NCBI RefSeq assembly: GCF_001006305.1
Contig: NZ_LBHJ01000014.1
Location: 194,931-258,930 of the forward strand
DNA length: 64,000 nt
Direction: 5' to 3'
Source of the DNA: Silvibacterium bohemicum
GTDB taxonomy: Bacteria; Acidobacteriota; Terriglobia; Terriglobales; Acidobacteriaceae
Part shown: positions 44,168 to 52,677 of the stretch, piece by piece
Position numbering within the stretch: position 1 is the first letter of the stretch
Layout: each line of letters starts with the position of its first letter
Made by a program: the position numbers and the translations under genes
Notes under the pieces: generated by a model
Told to the model about the DNA's origin: nothing
Seen by the model: the letters and a program-made list of their open reading frames with translations, nothing else
The model's database searches: none

Positions 44168-44544
44168 GCAGCACTCCGTGGTCCGCGCTCCCGTGCGCAG
44201 AGCACATTGAGGGCGCCGAGGATGTGAGCCATCGAAGTGTTGCGGCCATAGAGCACCATATCCGCGTAGCGGACGGGTGCGAGGTCACCGGCACGATCCA
44301 CCAGCAACAGGGGGATATGCAGGTCCGTTTCGAGCAGGCGGTGAATCAGCCTGCCTGCGAGGTCACCCTGTCTTGCGTGGATCAGGATGCCGCACATGAG
44401 GTGACTTGCCATCATGACGGCAGCAGCGCTGCGGCTGTCGTCGATGGCGGTCACATCGTAAGGTTGTAGGCGCAAAGCGAAAGCAGTAGCGGACAGCAGT
44501 TCACGGTCAGCACAGTAGACGAGGATGGGCATCTTAGGTCGCAT
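44164..44544 (-). CDS. Receiver-like protein inside the transfer operon
   Basis: A 126-residue protein resembling a CheY-type receiver: MPILVYCADRELLSATAFAL (first strand and helix), YDVTAIDDSRSAAAVMM, MCGILIHARQGDLAGRLIHR (in place of the phospho-Asp strand), HIPLLLVDRAGDLAPVRYAD and DMVLYGRNTSMAHILGAL. The strand that should bear the phosphorylated Asp reads GILIHAR, so the acceptor is missing and it would be a pseudo-receiver. It sits between virB8 and the C5 methylase and overlaps the latter. A receiver domain here is unusual for a T4SS operon. The fold call is by eye. Confidence 0.5.
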   Translation of the reverse strand: MRPKMPILVYCADRELLSATAFALRLQPYDVTAIDDSRSAAAVMMASHLMCGILIHARQGDLAGRLIHRLLETDLHIPLLLVDRAGDLAPVRYADMVLYGRNTSMAHILGALNVLCARERGPRSAA

Positions 44545-44549
44545 GGTGG

Positions 44550-45233
44550 TTAGCTCCCGAATGCCTGGTCTTCGTGGACGTAGCTGATGACGACGCCGAG
44601 GGGGTTGGTGAGCAGCATGGCATTCGGGACTTCATCACGGAAGCCGTAGACGACGTTCGCGGTCCAGCGTTCGCGGCTCTGCTCCTGCTGGTCGCCGAGG
44701 GAATAGAAGACCTTCTCAAACTCGATGTGGGCGCGATACGGGGCTTGCCGCGTATCGTCGAGCACGACGGCCTTAATCTCGATGTCCACGTTGGGTGCGC
44801 TGGGATCGAGCAGGAAGGTCTCAAGTGTCTTAGCTTTCGTCACCCGCGCCAGCGTTGCGCCCTGCAACTCATTGGAGAAGAAGTTCAGCGATTCACCGAA
44901 ATCACGTTGCAGCGTGGCGTGATTGCGTCCGTAGTAGAGCTGCGCCCAACGCGCCAGATAGTATTTGCTGACGCGCTCGACAGGTACTTTGGAAAAGTCG
45001 GCATAGTTCACCACCTGGCCGTGTCCGATGTCCGAGACCGAGATGACGAGCGGCTTCAGCCGCAAGGCAGCGGTCTGTGCTCGATAGAGGAGCGCAAGCG
45101 AAGCAAGCGTGACGACCGAGAGCACAAGGATGGCCACCTTGAGGTAGGTGTTAGTAACGACCGGCTCCGCATATAGCTCAAGGAACTTGTGACCGGCATC
45201 GGTAATGGGAAGTTCGTTATGTGTCGTTGGCAT
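44550..45233 (-). CDS. virB8: VirB8/TrbF-type inner-membrane conjugation protein
   Basis: A 227-residue bitopic protein: a short cytosolic N-terminus, one membrane span (YLKVAILVLSVVTLASLALLY, residues ~41-61) and a periplasmic NTF2-like domain (YYLARWAQLYYGRNHATLQRD). VPNAMLLTNPLGVVISYV matches the NPLG motif of the family, where it contacts other core proteins. The ATG at 45233 lies 2 bases after the virB6 stop; the ribosome site GGGAGAG is within the virB6 gene end. It bridges the inner and outer membrane parts of the channel. Confidence 0.88.
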   Translation of the reverse strand: MPTTHNELPITDAGHKFLELYAEPVVTNTYLKVAILVLSVVTLASLALLYRAQTAALRLKPLVISVSDIGHGQVVNYADFSKVPVERVSKYYLARWAQLYYGRNHATLQRDFGESLNFFSNELQGATLARVTKAKTLETFLLDPSAPNVDIEIKAVVLDDTRQAPYRAHIEFEKVFYSLGDQQEQSRERWTANVVYGFRDEVPNAMLLTNPLGVVISYVHEDQAFGS

Positions 45234-45235
45234 AA

Positions 45236-46057
45236 TTACTCTCCCATCACGTTGACCCAGGTGCCGGCGCGACCGCTGAGAATGGCTGAGGTGAGTTCGG
45301 GGATTTTGACCAGCCCGTAGATGCAGACGAAGAGCGAAATCAGCAGCGCAGGCAGGACGGTAAGAGCGTTTGAGATTGTGATCGTTCCGATGGTCTGGAA
45401 CATTCCAGTGAGGACCTTCGAGAAGACGTAGATGAAGGCCGCGGCCACGACCTGATAGAAGCTGAAACCGATGAATGCCTTGAGCCATCCCCAGAAGAGC
45501 CAGTCCATCTTGGGCACAATGAACCACGGAATAAATACCGGCCCTATGAGGACGCATACGGCGGAGGCGACGTAGCCGTATGCAATGACTCCAAACGCCA
45601 CGGCCTCCATCGTGGCGAGGATCACGGTAATCAATAGGTATGTGAGGTCTTCGAGGATGTTGAAGCTGCCCGGAGGCGAGCCTAGCTCCTGCTCCTCATT
45701 GGTAATGGCATTGGCGATTTGTTGGGTCTGGTCCGACTCGATCTGATTGGCGATGCTGAGGCCCTCTTTCGTGATGAGGTCCGAGAAGCTGTTGCTCATG
45801 CCGGGAACCGGCGTTGAGTAGTAGGTCAGCATTCCGAGACCGAAGGCGATCATAAGGATGAGGTCCGCGAATTTGGCGAAGTGGAAGCCGCCCCCGCCCT
45901 GGGAGGCGGAGAGGGCGGCTTTCACACCGAACCAAACAATAAGGATCACGGCCAGGCCACGGAAGATGTCGAGTCCCGTGGCCTGGAGTGTGTTGCTCTG
46001 CGAGGAGAGCAATTGAGTAATCGCTTGTCCAAGCTGTGCGATGATGTTCTGTCCCAT
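45236..46057 (-). CDS. virB6: VirB6/TrbL-type polytopic conjugation protein
   Basis: A 273-residue membrane protein with about six hydrophobic segments, among them GLAVILIVWFGVKAAL, ADLILMIAFGLGMLTYYS, LTYLLITVILATMEAVAFG and YGYVASAVCVLIGPVFIPWF, then a conserved WLFWGWLKAFIGFSFYQVVAA segment and a last span near the end. The central soluble loop (residues ~85-125) contains many Gln/Glu. It forms part of the inner-membrane channel. Its ATG overlaps the virB5 stop (TGATG). Family assigned by topology and position; sequence is divergent, as usual for VirB6. Confidence 0.83.
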   Translation of the reverse strand: MGQNIIAQLGQAITQLLSSQSNTLQATGLDIFRGLAVILIVWFGVKAALSASQGGGGFHFAKFADLILMIAFGLGMLTYYSTPVPGMSNSFSDLITKEGLSIANQIESDQTQQIANAITNEEQELGSPPGSFNILEDLTYLLITVILATMEAVAFGVIAYGYVASAVCVLIGPVFIPWFIVPKMDWLFWGWLKAFIGFSFYQVVAAAFIYVFSKVLTGMFQTIGTITISNALTVLPALLISLFVCIYGLVKIPELTSAILSGRAGTWVNVMGE

Positions 46058-46965
46058 CAGTTGCTCCCGTTGATGCTGAGTGAGATGGAGTGCATGGAAT
46101 CGCTCACGCCGTTGTTCACGTTCTGCATGGTGGTGGGAAAGTTCTGCTGGAAGTAGACCGAGTTATTGAGGGAGCGGTTCTGCGCATCGATCTGCTGCTT
46201 CTGCGCGATGAGCTGCTGCTGGATCGAAGCCGCGAGAAGCTGGTTGGTGTCCTGCTGCGAATGGATCTGGAGCAGCGTGGCGGAGTTGATCTTGCCGAGC
46301 AACGCGTTCTGAGTCTGCTGGCTGGGATCGGTTGAGAACGTGTCCGATTCGAGATTCGTCAACTTAGTTGCGAACGCCGACTCATTCGTGCGGATCGTTC
46401 CAAGTGTCGAGAGAGTGTTGGTCGTGGTCGTTTGCGCCAGCTCTGAGGTGGCGTACTGGTTGGCGACAGTGGCCTGCGTCCGGGAATCGAGAGACGAGTA
46501 GTTGCCGGACGGATAGCTTTGGGCCTGCACGTAGGCGTTGTTGTAACCCTGCTGCGCCTGCGACACACCGCCGAAATTGAGCGCGTTCACCAGCGGCGAG
46601 GTGTTGCCGTATGTGTTCGGTGGTGCGGCGAGGCTCTGCCACTGTGCCCAATCCGCCTTGTACCTGGCTTCGAGATTCTGCGGCATCGTCGCCATCTGGT
46701 AGGCGAGGTTGTACATGGTGACGATCTGGGTCCTGGTCTGTTCGGCAGTGGTGAAAATCTGCGCCTCTTTGAGGAGGTGCTGCTGCCAGTTGTTGAGTTC
46801 GGTCGCCCACTTCTGGAGCTGCTGCTCACCCTGTTCGATCTCCTGAACGGCATGGGCGCTTTGCGTGGGGTCGTAGACGATGCCGCCGCCAAACTGCGCG
46901 TGCGCCGCAGGCGCGAGCGCGGTGAGAACAGCGAGAAAAAAGCCATACAGTTTTATTGACTTCAT
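46057..46965 (-). CDS. virB5: VirB5/TrbJ-type pilus-associated protein
   Basis: A 302-residue secreted protein with a signal peptide (YGFFLAVLTALAPAAHAQ, cleaved near residue 24). FGGGIVYDPTQSAHAVQEIE is the standard N-terminus of TrbJ. The rest is helical and rich in Gln, Asn, Ser and Thr, with coiled-coil-like parts (residues ~45-85 and ~200-265). VirB5 sits at the pilus tip or inside the channel. The ATG at 46965 follows a GGAGG-like site; the frame is open further upstream, but that part is the 3' end of the small lipoprotein gene region. Confidence 0.82.
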   Translation of the reverse strand: MKSIKLYGFFLAVLTALAPAAHAQFGGGIVYDPTQSAHAVQEIEQGEQQLQKWATELNNWQQHLLKEAQIFTTAEQTRTQIVTMYNLAYQMATMPQNLEARYKADWAQWQSLAAPPNTYGNTSPLVNALNFGGVSQAQQGYNNAYVQAQSYPSGNYSSLDSRTQATVANQYATSELAQTTTTNTLSTLGTIRTNESAFATKLTNLESDTFSTDPSQQTQNALLGKINSATLLQIHSQQDTNQLLAASIQQQLIAQKQQIDAQNRSLNNSVYFQQNFPTTMQNVNNGVSDSMHSISLSINGSN

Positions 46966-46999
46966 GATGGAACCTCCGTGGACGCTCGAAGAGCGCCGG

Positions 47000-47155
47000 T
47001 TATGAATGGACAGGGATGTTGATAGGACAGGGCTCGGAGCGCACCTCAGCGCACTCCGGCGCCATGTACCGGTAGGGCGATGGCTTGGGCGGCGATGAAG
47101 CATCGCAGCCCGCCATCACCAGGCAAGCAAGCGCACAAAAGAGGGCTGCGCGCAT
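47000..47155 (-). CDS. VirB7-like small lipoprotein
   Basis: A 51-residue protein missed by length cut-offs. MRAALFCALACLVMAGCDAS is a lipoprotein signal with the lipobox VMAGC, Cys at position 17. The mature part is Pro-rich and holds two more Cys (PECAEVRSEPCPI), which could form a disulphide, as VirB7 does with VirB9. The ATG at 47155 overlaps the virB10 stop (TGATG), so it is coupled. VirB7 lipoproteins anchor the outer-membrane core ring and are very short and poorly conserved; position and lipobox fit, sequence identity cannot be tested here. Confidence 0.75.
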   Translation of the reverse strand: MRAALFCALACLVMAGCDASSPPKPSPYRYMAPECAEVRSEPCPINIPVHS

Positions 47156-48411
47156 CACATCACTCCCGGCATGTCGTGGTTTTCGTAAGCGGGCAGCAGC
47201 ATGTCCTGGGTGATGTAGACCTTGATCCGATGACCTTCGCGGATAGTGATGGTCGGCGGGATATTGATAAAGCGATCGAGCACATTGGCGCTCGATTGCG
47301 ACAGGCTCGAAGCGATGCCGGACTTGTAAGCCTCGGTGCCGGACTCGTTGTAGCCCTGATTGAGATTGGTGGCTTCGGCAGCGCCGGAGATGACGCCGAG
47401 GGCAATCGACGCGCCGAATATCTCCACGTAGTGGTTGTTGATTTTGTCCTTGATGCCGGTCTCACCCGCCTGGTCGAGACCGTGGAACTGGTCGAGATCG
47501 ACGGAGTATTTGTCCGGCATGAGCATCCGGTGGAAGGTGAGGGCAAGGCGTTTTTGGCCGAGCCCGGAGACCTTCTGAGCAGTGCCCAGAATGAACGTTC
47601 CTTCGGGAATCAGAACGTGCTGGCGATCCTCGCTATAGACGGGATTAGTCACCATAACCTTAACGTCCCCGGCAAACTCCCCATCGAGACGGTCCACCAG
47701 GACGGTGTCGATGGTCGTGCCCTCAAAGACCGCAAAGGGCTGGCCATGCGCGGAGTTCAGGTTGACCTCCGGCGCACGCTTATTGCCGGTCGCGGCAGGA
47801 GCAGCGGCGGCCTGCGTGGGAGCGGTCGGCGGCAAGCTCGAAGAGCGAGCCGGGGCAGTGTCACTGAGTCCGGTAGGCTCCGCCGATGGGTGCGAAGCGC
47901 CAACATCGGCGGAGACCAGATTGGAGGCGAAGCGGGCTTTGAAGGCCATCGCTTTCTCCGCATCCGCGATAGTGTCACGAGCGGACTCTGCTGCGGATGG
48001 CGGCGGCAACTGCGTAGCAGGAGACACCACGCTGGTCTGCGCGGGATTGGTTGCAGTCTCTGCAGTTGCCGCCGCCTCACCCGTTCTCTGTGCCTGGGCC
48101 TGTTGCTGGCTCTGACGCTGGTCGGCGCTCAGGTCCTGCTCCAGCTCCCGAATCTTTCGCTGGTTCATGTCGGTGGACACGGCCAGCGGAGCGGATGCCG
48201 TGTCTTTCGCGGCAGGCTTGGCATGGTTCTTCGAGAACATGACAGCCATCAGGATGAGGACTGCCAACCCAGCAATGACGTACCCCTGTGCCTGTTTGGG
48301 CACCACGCCTTCGGGTGTACTGCGTTTGTCGCGCAGGGCCGTCGTCGTCTCCTGTGGAGACGACGGCAAGGCTTGCGACTCTATGGGAGAGGTCTGTTTT
48401 TCGTCTGCCAT
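47155..48411 (-). CDS. virB10: VirB10/TrbI-type channel scaffold protein
   Basis: A 418-residue protein with one membrane span (GYVIAGLAVLILMAVMF, residues ~43-59), a long Pro/Ala/Gln-rich periplasmic linker (residues ~60-205) and a C-terminal beta-barrel domain: TTIDTVLVDRLDGEFAGDVK, IPEGTFILGTAQKVSGLGQK, LALTFHRMLMPDKYSVDLDQ. The antenna helices of the outer-membrane pore are likely in the segment with ASIALGVISGAAEATN. It links inner-membrane ATPases to the outer pore. AGGAGG precedes the ATG. Confidence 0.92.
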   Translation of the reverse strand: MADEKQTSPIESQALPSSPQETTTALRDKRSTPEGVVPKQAQGYVIAGLAVLILMAVMFSKNHAKPAAKDTASAPLAVSTDMNQRKIRELEQDLSADQRQSQQQAQAQRTGEAAATAETATNPAQTSVVSPATQLPPPSAAESARDTIADAEKAMAFKARFASNLVSADVGASHPSAEPTGLSDTAPARSSSLPPTAPTQAAAAPAATGNKRAPEVNLNSAHGQPFAVFEGTTIDTVLVDRLDGEFAGDVKVMVTNPVYSEDRQHVLIPEGTFILGTAQKVSGLGQKRLALTFHRMLMPDKYSVDLDQFHGLDQAGETGIKDKINNHYVEIFGASIALGVISGAAEATNLNQGYNESGTEAYKSGIASSLSQSSANVLDRFINIPPTITIREGHRIKVYITQDMLLPAYENHDMPGVM

Positions 48412-48419
48412 CGCGCCTC

Positions 48420-49178
48420 CTACTGAGCCTTCCGTTGAAAGTCGAGTTTGTGCTTGCCGATTTCGAGGTAGCCCTTATCGACCACGGTCGGGATGACGTA
48501 GGTGCCGTTCTGCAACTGGAAGGTAATGAGGTCGGGCTTGCCATCTTTGACCTCATAGATGGAAAACTTCTCGGAGGCCGACGACTTGATGTAGGTGAAC
48601 TTGTCGTCGTGATAGATCGCCGACACATCGAAGGGACTTTCGTTGTGGAAGGTGTAATCGAACTGCAATGCCTTCGTCGGATAGTCGGCGCGGAACTGTT
48701 CTACCGCAATCGAAGCGCGATTAGCAGCCATCTGTGCCTGCATGCGCGCAGCATCGACCTCGCTGGCGGACACGAGCTTGCCGGCGCCATTGGCGGCAGC
48801 CAACGAGGATGGGTCGGACGGCTCGATGACGACCTTCAGGTCGGGATCGCCGGACTCGACATCATCCAGCGTGAAGGAATACACGCTGCCCTTGTCGGTG
48901 ATGAGATTGAGATTGGAGTGGATGCCTTCCTTCGCCGGATGAAGAAAGCAGTAGTTGCCAACGGTGTCGATGATCCAGAAGTCCTTGTCGCCGGTGGCGA
49001 CCTCCAGAATCTTCTCTGTGGCGGGCAACTGGATGAGTGTGGTGTAGCGCATCCGGGCACGAACGGTGACGATGTCGTTGGCGTGATACTTAACCAGACG
49101 GGCAGTGGTCTGCTGGCCGTGGGCGACGGTCGCGGCAAGGCCAAGCAGAAGGGGGATGATGGGTGCAGCAGGGCGCAT
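48420..49178 (-). CDS. virB9: VirB9/TrbG-type outer-membrane core protein
   Basis: A 252-residue secreted protein. The start at 49178 (ribosome site AAAGGAG) gives a signal peptide, RPAAPIIPLLLGLAATVAHG. The N-terminal domain has RLVKYHANDIVTVRARMRYT and EKILEVATGDKDFWIID, and the C-terminal domain FHNESPFDVSAIYHDDKFTYI and TYVIPTVVDKGYLEIGKHKL, both typical. It forms the outer-membrane core ring with VirB7 and VirB10. It precedes virB10 by 8 bp. Confidence 0.9.
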   Translation of the reverse strand: MRPAAPIIPLLLGLAATVAHGQQTTARLVKYHANDIVTVRARMRYTTLIQLPATEKILEVATGDKDFWIIDTVGNYCFLHPAKEGIHSNLNLITDKGSVYSFTLDDVESGDPDLKVVIEPSDPSSLAAANGAGKLVSASEVDAARMQAQMAANRASIAVEQFRADYPTKALQFDYTFHNESPFDVSAIYHDDKFTYIKSSASEKFSIYEVKDGKPDLITFQLQNGTYVIPTVVDKGYLEIGKHKLDFQRKAQ

Positions 49179-49206
49179 GAAATCTCCTTTTGAGGGTTGT
49201 GGTGCG

Positions 49207-51669
49207 TTATGAGTTGAGTGGGTTGGGGTAATCCTGGACCAGGCGCAGGAGACCCTGCTCCGGCCCAAAGCGGGCGAAGTAATCCTGTTTGCGGATGTTG
49301 TCGCGGGGTGTGTTCGTCGCTGTCCAGTAACTCAGGGCATCGACTTCGAGGCGCAGCTTCTTGGCGTACCGGGGCTGCTTGAAAAGCAGGTTGCGCTTGG
49401 GCACCAGCGATTCCAGCAGTTCCAGCTCGGTATCGTTAAGCTGGAACGTCTCGGCATAGAGCTTGCGGTCGATGCCGGGATTAGCAAGGAAGATGCGAGT
49501 TGGGCAGGACTCGTTGACCAGTTCCAGAAGGCCGGAGTTGGCCAGCTCCATCATCGACTGCGTGGCCAGGATCATGGAGGCGTTCTTTTTCCTCCACGTT
49601 TTTTCCGCCCGCATGATCCAGTCGCGGATGATGGGTTTTTTGAAGAAAATCCAGCCCTCATCGATGACGAAGAGTTTGAAGGTCGCGGCGTTTTCCGGCC
49701 TCTCGATCTCCGAGGACGCACGCTGCAGCACATAGAACAGCATCGGTTCGAGGACGTCCGGATACTTGTCCCAGCCATCGAAGTTGAAGGTCTGGAAGCG
49801 CGCAAAGGAGAGCGTGTCCTCGACGTTGTCGAACAAGTAGCCGAACTGTCCGGCCTGGGTCCAGCGGTGCAGATGTTCCCCGAGCGGACCGAGGATGGAC
49901 GCGAAGTTGGTGAGCGTCCTGATCTCGGCGGGGAGCTTGTACACGCGCTCCAGCGCAGCGTAGAGCGCCTTTTCATCGGCGATGGTTAAATCATAACGAC
50001 CACCGGCCTCGATGAGCACGCGCAGGAAAAGGTAAAGAAAATTAATGTTCTCGTGCGTCGGTGCGAGAGAGAACGGGTTGATGCTGAAGCCGGGACTTTT
50101 CAGGCCGACATTCAGGTACGTCCCACCAAAGGTGCGCGTCAGCATCTCGTAGCTGGCGCCCAGGTCGAAGATGATGGTGAGAGGCTGATACTTTTGCGCC
50201 GATTGCAGGAGAAACGCTGTCAAAAATGACTTACCGGCGCCGGTAGCTCCGGTTATCAATCCATGCGCCACGTCGCCGCTATGCAGGTTCAGGTAGTACG
50301 GTGTGCCGTGTACCGATTCAAGGACCGCGAGATATTCCTTATCCAGTTGCGGGTTCCACGTCGATCCCGTGTCGATCGTGAACAGGAAGGACAGGTCGGC
50401 ATAGTTGGAGTTGAGTGCCCACTGTTTGCGAAGATTGAACTGCCGATTGCCTGGGACCGTAGCGAAGAAGGCATTGAGCAGGTTGTAGCGTTCTTCGTAC
50501 AACAGCCCGTCATGCTGCGTGAATAGTTTCTGGAATTCGGCGACGGTGTGCTCGACCTTTGTGCGGTCCTCGTCATAAATCACAACCGAGAGCGTCAGCT
50601 CGCCAAAGCTCTTGCCCTGCATGCCCATCGCGGTCAGAGCGCCGCCCAGCTCCGCGACAGCGGCCTCTTTCGAGTCATCGACCAGGTTGTCCTGATTGCC
50701 GGCGTTCTCCCGGTCCTGAAGGTTGGAGACGAAGCTGGTCTTGGAGTTGTGGTGGTGTCGGCGGCGCGACGCAATCTCTTTGCGGGCCTTGGCATTGTCT
50801 ACCGGATGCCACTCGGTGACGACGTGGAAGTTTGCCGCGATGTCGAGCAGGCCATTGAGGATCAATGGCCGGGTCTCGCCGGGAAGCTCCTTAAGTGTGA
50901 GGACGCGGAGATAGTCGTCGTCCATGCGCATATAGCCGCGATGGGCTTCCAGCTCGGAGCCGCAGACCTGCCAGTCGAGATGACGCGCCCCACAGAGAGG
51001 CGCGTCATGGATCTTGGAGGGGCGGAAGTTTACGAGACGCCGGACAAGCCGGAAAGTCCCTTCCGCCCCTAGCAGCTCGACCTTCGTGAGGTCGTTTAGC
51101 TGCCCACTCAAACTGTTAATCTTCTGCTGAAGCCGCAGCCGGTCGCGCTCGACCTGTTCATAGACCAGCGTGCGTGTCTTATTGCCGGAGAACAGGGCGC
51201 GCAAGTCGCGCAGCGACGAGCGTGGCTGTTTCGGTAACCGCGCCAGCGCGTTCAACAGTCCTGTCTTCTGGTGGCTGCCATCGATCATGACGACCCAATA
51301 CAGCTCGATCGAATACAGGCGATCCGATTTGCTTTGCAGGAAGTCGGCGCGCTGTTCGACAGCCGCGCGGACGAGCGGGTCCTCATACTCGGCGTGTGGG
51401 ATCGCGGGGTGGTTTCGTTTGAACAGAATCTGATAGAGCCGGCACTTGTCATCGAGTGAACGGAAGGCCGCTTCTACCCGTTTGATGGCGTGATCGCGGC
51501 CCGCATGGTCGAGGCTTTCGTAGTCGATGCCACCGATCCGCAGCGCGGCGCCGAGGTCGCCGGATTTCGTCAGAAAGCTGTGCTCGTCCCAGAAGCCGTA
51601 CAGGTTCATCTGCGCGGCAAACGACCCAGCCTCTTTCCACTCTTTCGTGATGTGCTCAATCTTGACCAT
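49207..51669 (-). CDS. virB4: VirB4/TrbE-type conjugation ATPase
   Basis: An ~820-residue ATPase, the best-conserved part of the apparatus. The N-terminal CagE-like domain spans residues ~1-380; Walker A LITGATGAGKSFLTAFLLQS is near residue 455, Walker B KLFVIDEGWIFFKKPIIRDW near 665, and KKNASMILATQSMMELANSG follows. It energises pilus assembly. The ATG at 51669 lies 14 bases inside virB3; an in-frame Met four codons earlier is possible. The C-terminus (LRLVQDYPNPLNS) ends 28 bp before virB9. Confidence 0.93.
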   Translation of the reverse strand: MVKIEHITKEWKEAGSFAAQMNLYGFWDEHSFLTKSGDLGAALRIGGIDYESLDHAGRDHAIKRVEAAFRSLDDKCRLYQILFKRNHPAIPHAEYEDPLVRAAVEQRADFLQSKSDRLYSIELYWVVMIDGSHQKTGLLNALARLPKQPRSSLRDLRALFSGNKTRTLVYEQVERDRLRLQQKINSLSGQLNDLTKVELLGAEGTFRLVRRLVNFRPSKIHDAPLCGARHLDWQVCGSELEAHRGYMRMDDDYLRVLTLKELPGETRPLILNGLLDIAANFHVVTEWHPVDNAKARKEIASRRRHHHNSKTSFVSNLQDRENAGNQDNLVDDSKEAAVAELGGALTAMGMQGKSFGELTLSVVIYDEDRTKVEHTVAEFQKLFTQHDGLLYEERYNLLNAFFATVPGNRQFNLRKQWALNSNYADLSFLFTIDTGSTWNPQLDKEYLAVLESVHGTPYYLNLHSGDVAHGLITGATGAGKSFLTAFLLQSAQKYQPLTIIFDLGASYEMLTRTFGGTYLNVGLKSPGFSINPFSLAPTHENINFLYLFLRVLIEAGGRYDLTIADEKALYAALERVYKLPAEIRTLTNFASILGPLGEHLHRWTQAGQFGYLFDNVEDTLSFARFQTFNFDGWDKYPDVLEPMLFYVLQRASSEIERPENAATFKLFVIDEGWIFFKKPIIRDWIMRAEKTWRKKNASMILATQSMMELANSGLLELVNESCPTRIFLANPGIDRKLYAETFQLNDTELELLESLVPKRNLLFKQPRYAKKLRLEVDALSYWTATNTPRDNIRKQDYFARFGPEQGLLRLVQDYPNPLNS

Positions 51670-51970
51670 TACGCCTCGCAACGCGGATTTCTGTGGTGTC
51701 GGCCTTCATCGGGTCGTACCGTCCGCGGAACTTGCCGGAGTTGAAGAGCACGCGCAGAATCTCCACGTCATGCTTGGTGGCGATGCGGGCGACGATGACG
51801 CCCACGATGAACAGGCCGATTCCGCCGAACAGTGAATGCAGCAGGGAGAAGATGGCGCCCCCGGAGATCAGAGCGACGAAGAACAACCGCCGCTCCGCTC
51901 CGAGAACAGTCAGTGGACGGTTCATGGCTTTGAACACCGGACTCACCCTGCCGTCCGCTGGCTTAGACAT
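51656..51970 (-). CDS. virB3: VirB3/TrbD-type membrane protein
   Basis: A 104-residue protein with the short VirB3 plan: a polar N-terminus ending in VFKAMNRPLTVLGAERRLFF, two adjacent membrane segments (ALISGGAIFSLLHSLFGGIG, LFIVGVIVARIATKHD) and a basic C-terminal tail (RGRYDPMKADTTEIRVARRN). It assists VirB4 at the inner membrane. It overlaps virB4 and is 14 bp after virB2, so the order B2-B3-B4 is normal. Confidence 0.88.
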   Translation of the reverse strand: MSKPADGRVSPVFKAMNRPLTVLGAERRLFFVALISGGAIFSLLHSLFGGIGLFIVGVIVARIATKHDVEILRVLFNSGKFRGRYDPMKADTTEIRVARRNGQD

Positions 51971-51984
51971 GGATCACCTCCTCT

Positions 51985-52320
51985 CTAGCTCGGGAAGAGC
52001 CAGGCCATGAAATTAACCGCGCCGATTGCCATACCCACGCCGAAGACAATTCCGGCGATGGTCTTTTTGGACTGGCCTTCGCCGTAGGCGAACATCAGTC
52101 CTCCGACGACGATTGCGACCAGCGACAGCCCGGTCGCAATCGTGCCGGTAAAGGCGGTTTTGAGAACGTTGACTGCGTTGTCCCACGGGTCACTACCGGT
52201 CTGGGCATACACGGGCAGTGCCGTAAGGAGTAGCAGCGAAGGCGCGAGCCACCTCCGCCATTGCGCGCGCAGCGCCGGAAGGCGGGGACGCGGACGTTTC
52301 GAGTAAATGAGTGTTTTCAT
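51985..52320 (-). CDS. virB2: VirB2/TrbC-type pilin
   Basis: A 111-residue prepilin. A basic N-terminus (KRPRPRLPALRAQWRRW) is followed by a signal segment LAPSLLLLTALPVYAQ, likely cleaved after YAQ. The mature ~70 residues have two hydrophobic segments (GTIATGLSLVAIVVGGLMFA and IAGIVFGVGMAIGAVNFMAW) joined by a charged loop YGEGQSKKT, the standard pilin layout. AAAGGAG precedes the ATG. It is the first gene of the ~21-kb run, and the double palindrome at 52404-52446 sits 84 bp upstream. Confidence 0.9.
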   Translation of the reverse strand: MKTLIYSKRPRPRLPALRAQWRRWLAPSLLLLTALPVYAQTGSDPWDNAVNVLKTAFTGTIATGLSLVAIVVGGLMFAYGEGQSKKTIAGIVFGVGMAIGAVNFMAWLFPS

Positions 52321-52380
52321 GTGCTCCTTTCATTTGCGTGTCGGTGAGTGGCGCTCCCCGTTGCAATGTCTGGAGAGAAG

Positions 52381-52446
52381 GTAGGGCGGCGTGAGGCAGG
52401 CAAGAGTGGAAAAGACTTCCACTCGGTGTCCAGAATGGACACCGAG
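52381..52446 (-). promoter_or_regulatory. Double palindrome and CGCCCTAC box upstream of virB2
   Basis: Two perfect palindromes are joined: GAGTGGAA-n5-TTCCACTC (52404-52424) and CTCGGTGTCC-n5-GGACACCGAG (52422-52446), centres 20 bp apart. In the direction of virB2 the GGTGTCC unit comes first, then GTGGAA, then 15 bases, then the 8-mer CGCCCTAC (52388-52381), then the virB2 start. The same set in the same order occurs at 58229-58293. It is probably an operator with two dimer sites on one face of the helix. The rest of the 52321-52677 gap holds no gene. Confidence 0.7.
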
Positions 52447-52677
52447 AAAATGCCGGGGCCGTGCTAAAGAGGACTGCCAGAATCAGCGGCGAAAACTGCC
52501 GGACGAGGACTCAGGGCAAGCTCGTTGTAATCCGTGGACTCCCCGCGCAGACTGCGCGGATATGCTCATTCCCACCATGTGAGGCAAGAGATTCGCGGGC
52601 ACGTTGCGGGTCAAGGCCGTGACGATCACAGCTCAGAAGATAGGTCGCCTTGAGGCGCGGCGGGCACGCGGGTACAC

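Noticed and set aside
47080..48426. A 448-codon open frame on the plus strand opposite virB10
   Set aside because: It is antisense to a well-conserved gene, Arg/Gly-rich, without ribosome site or family; a GC-bias shadow.
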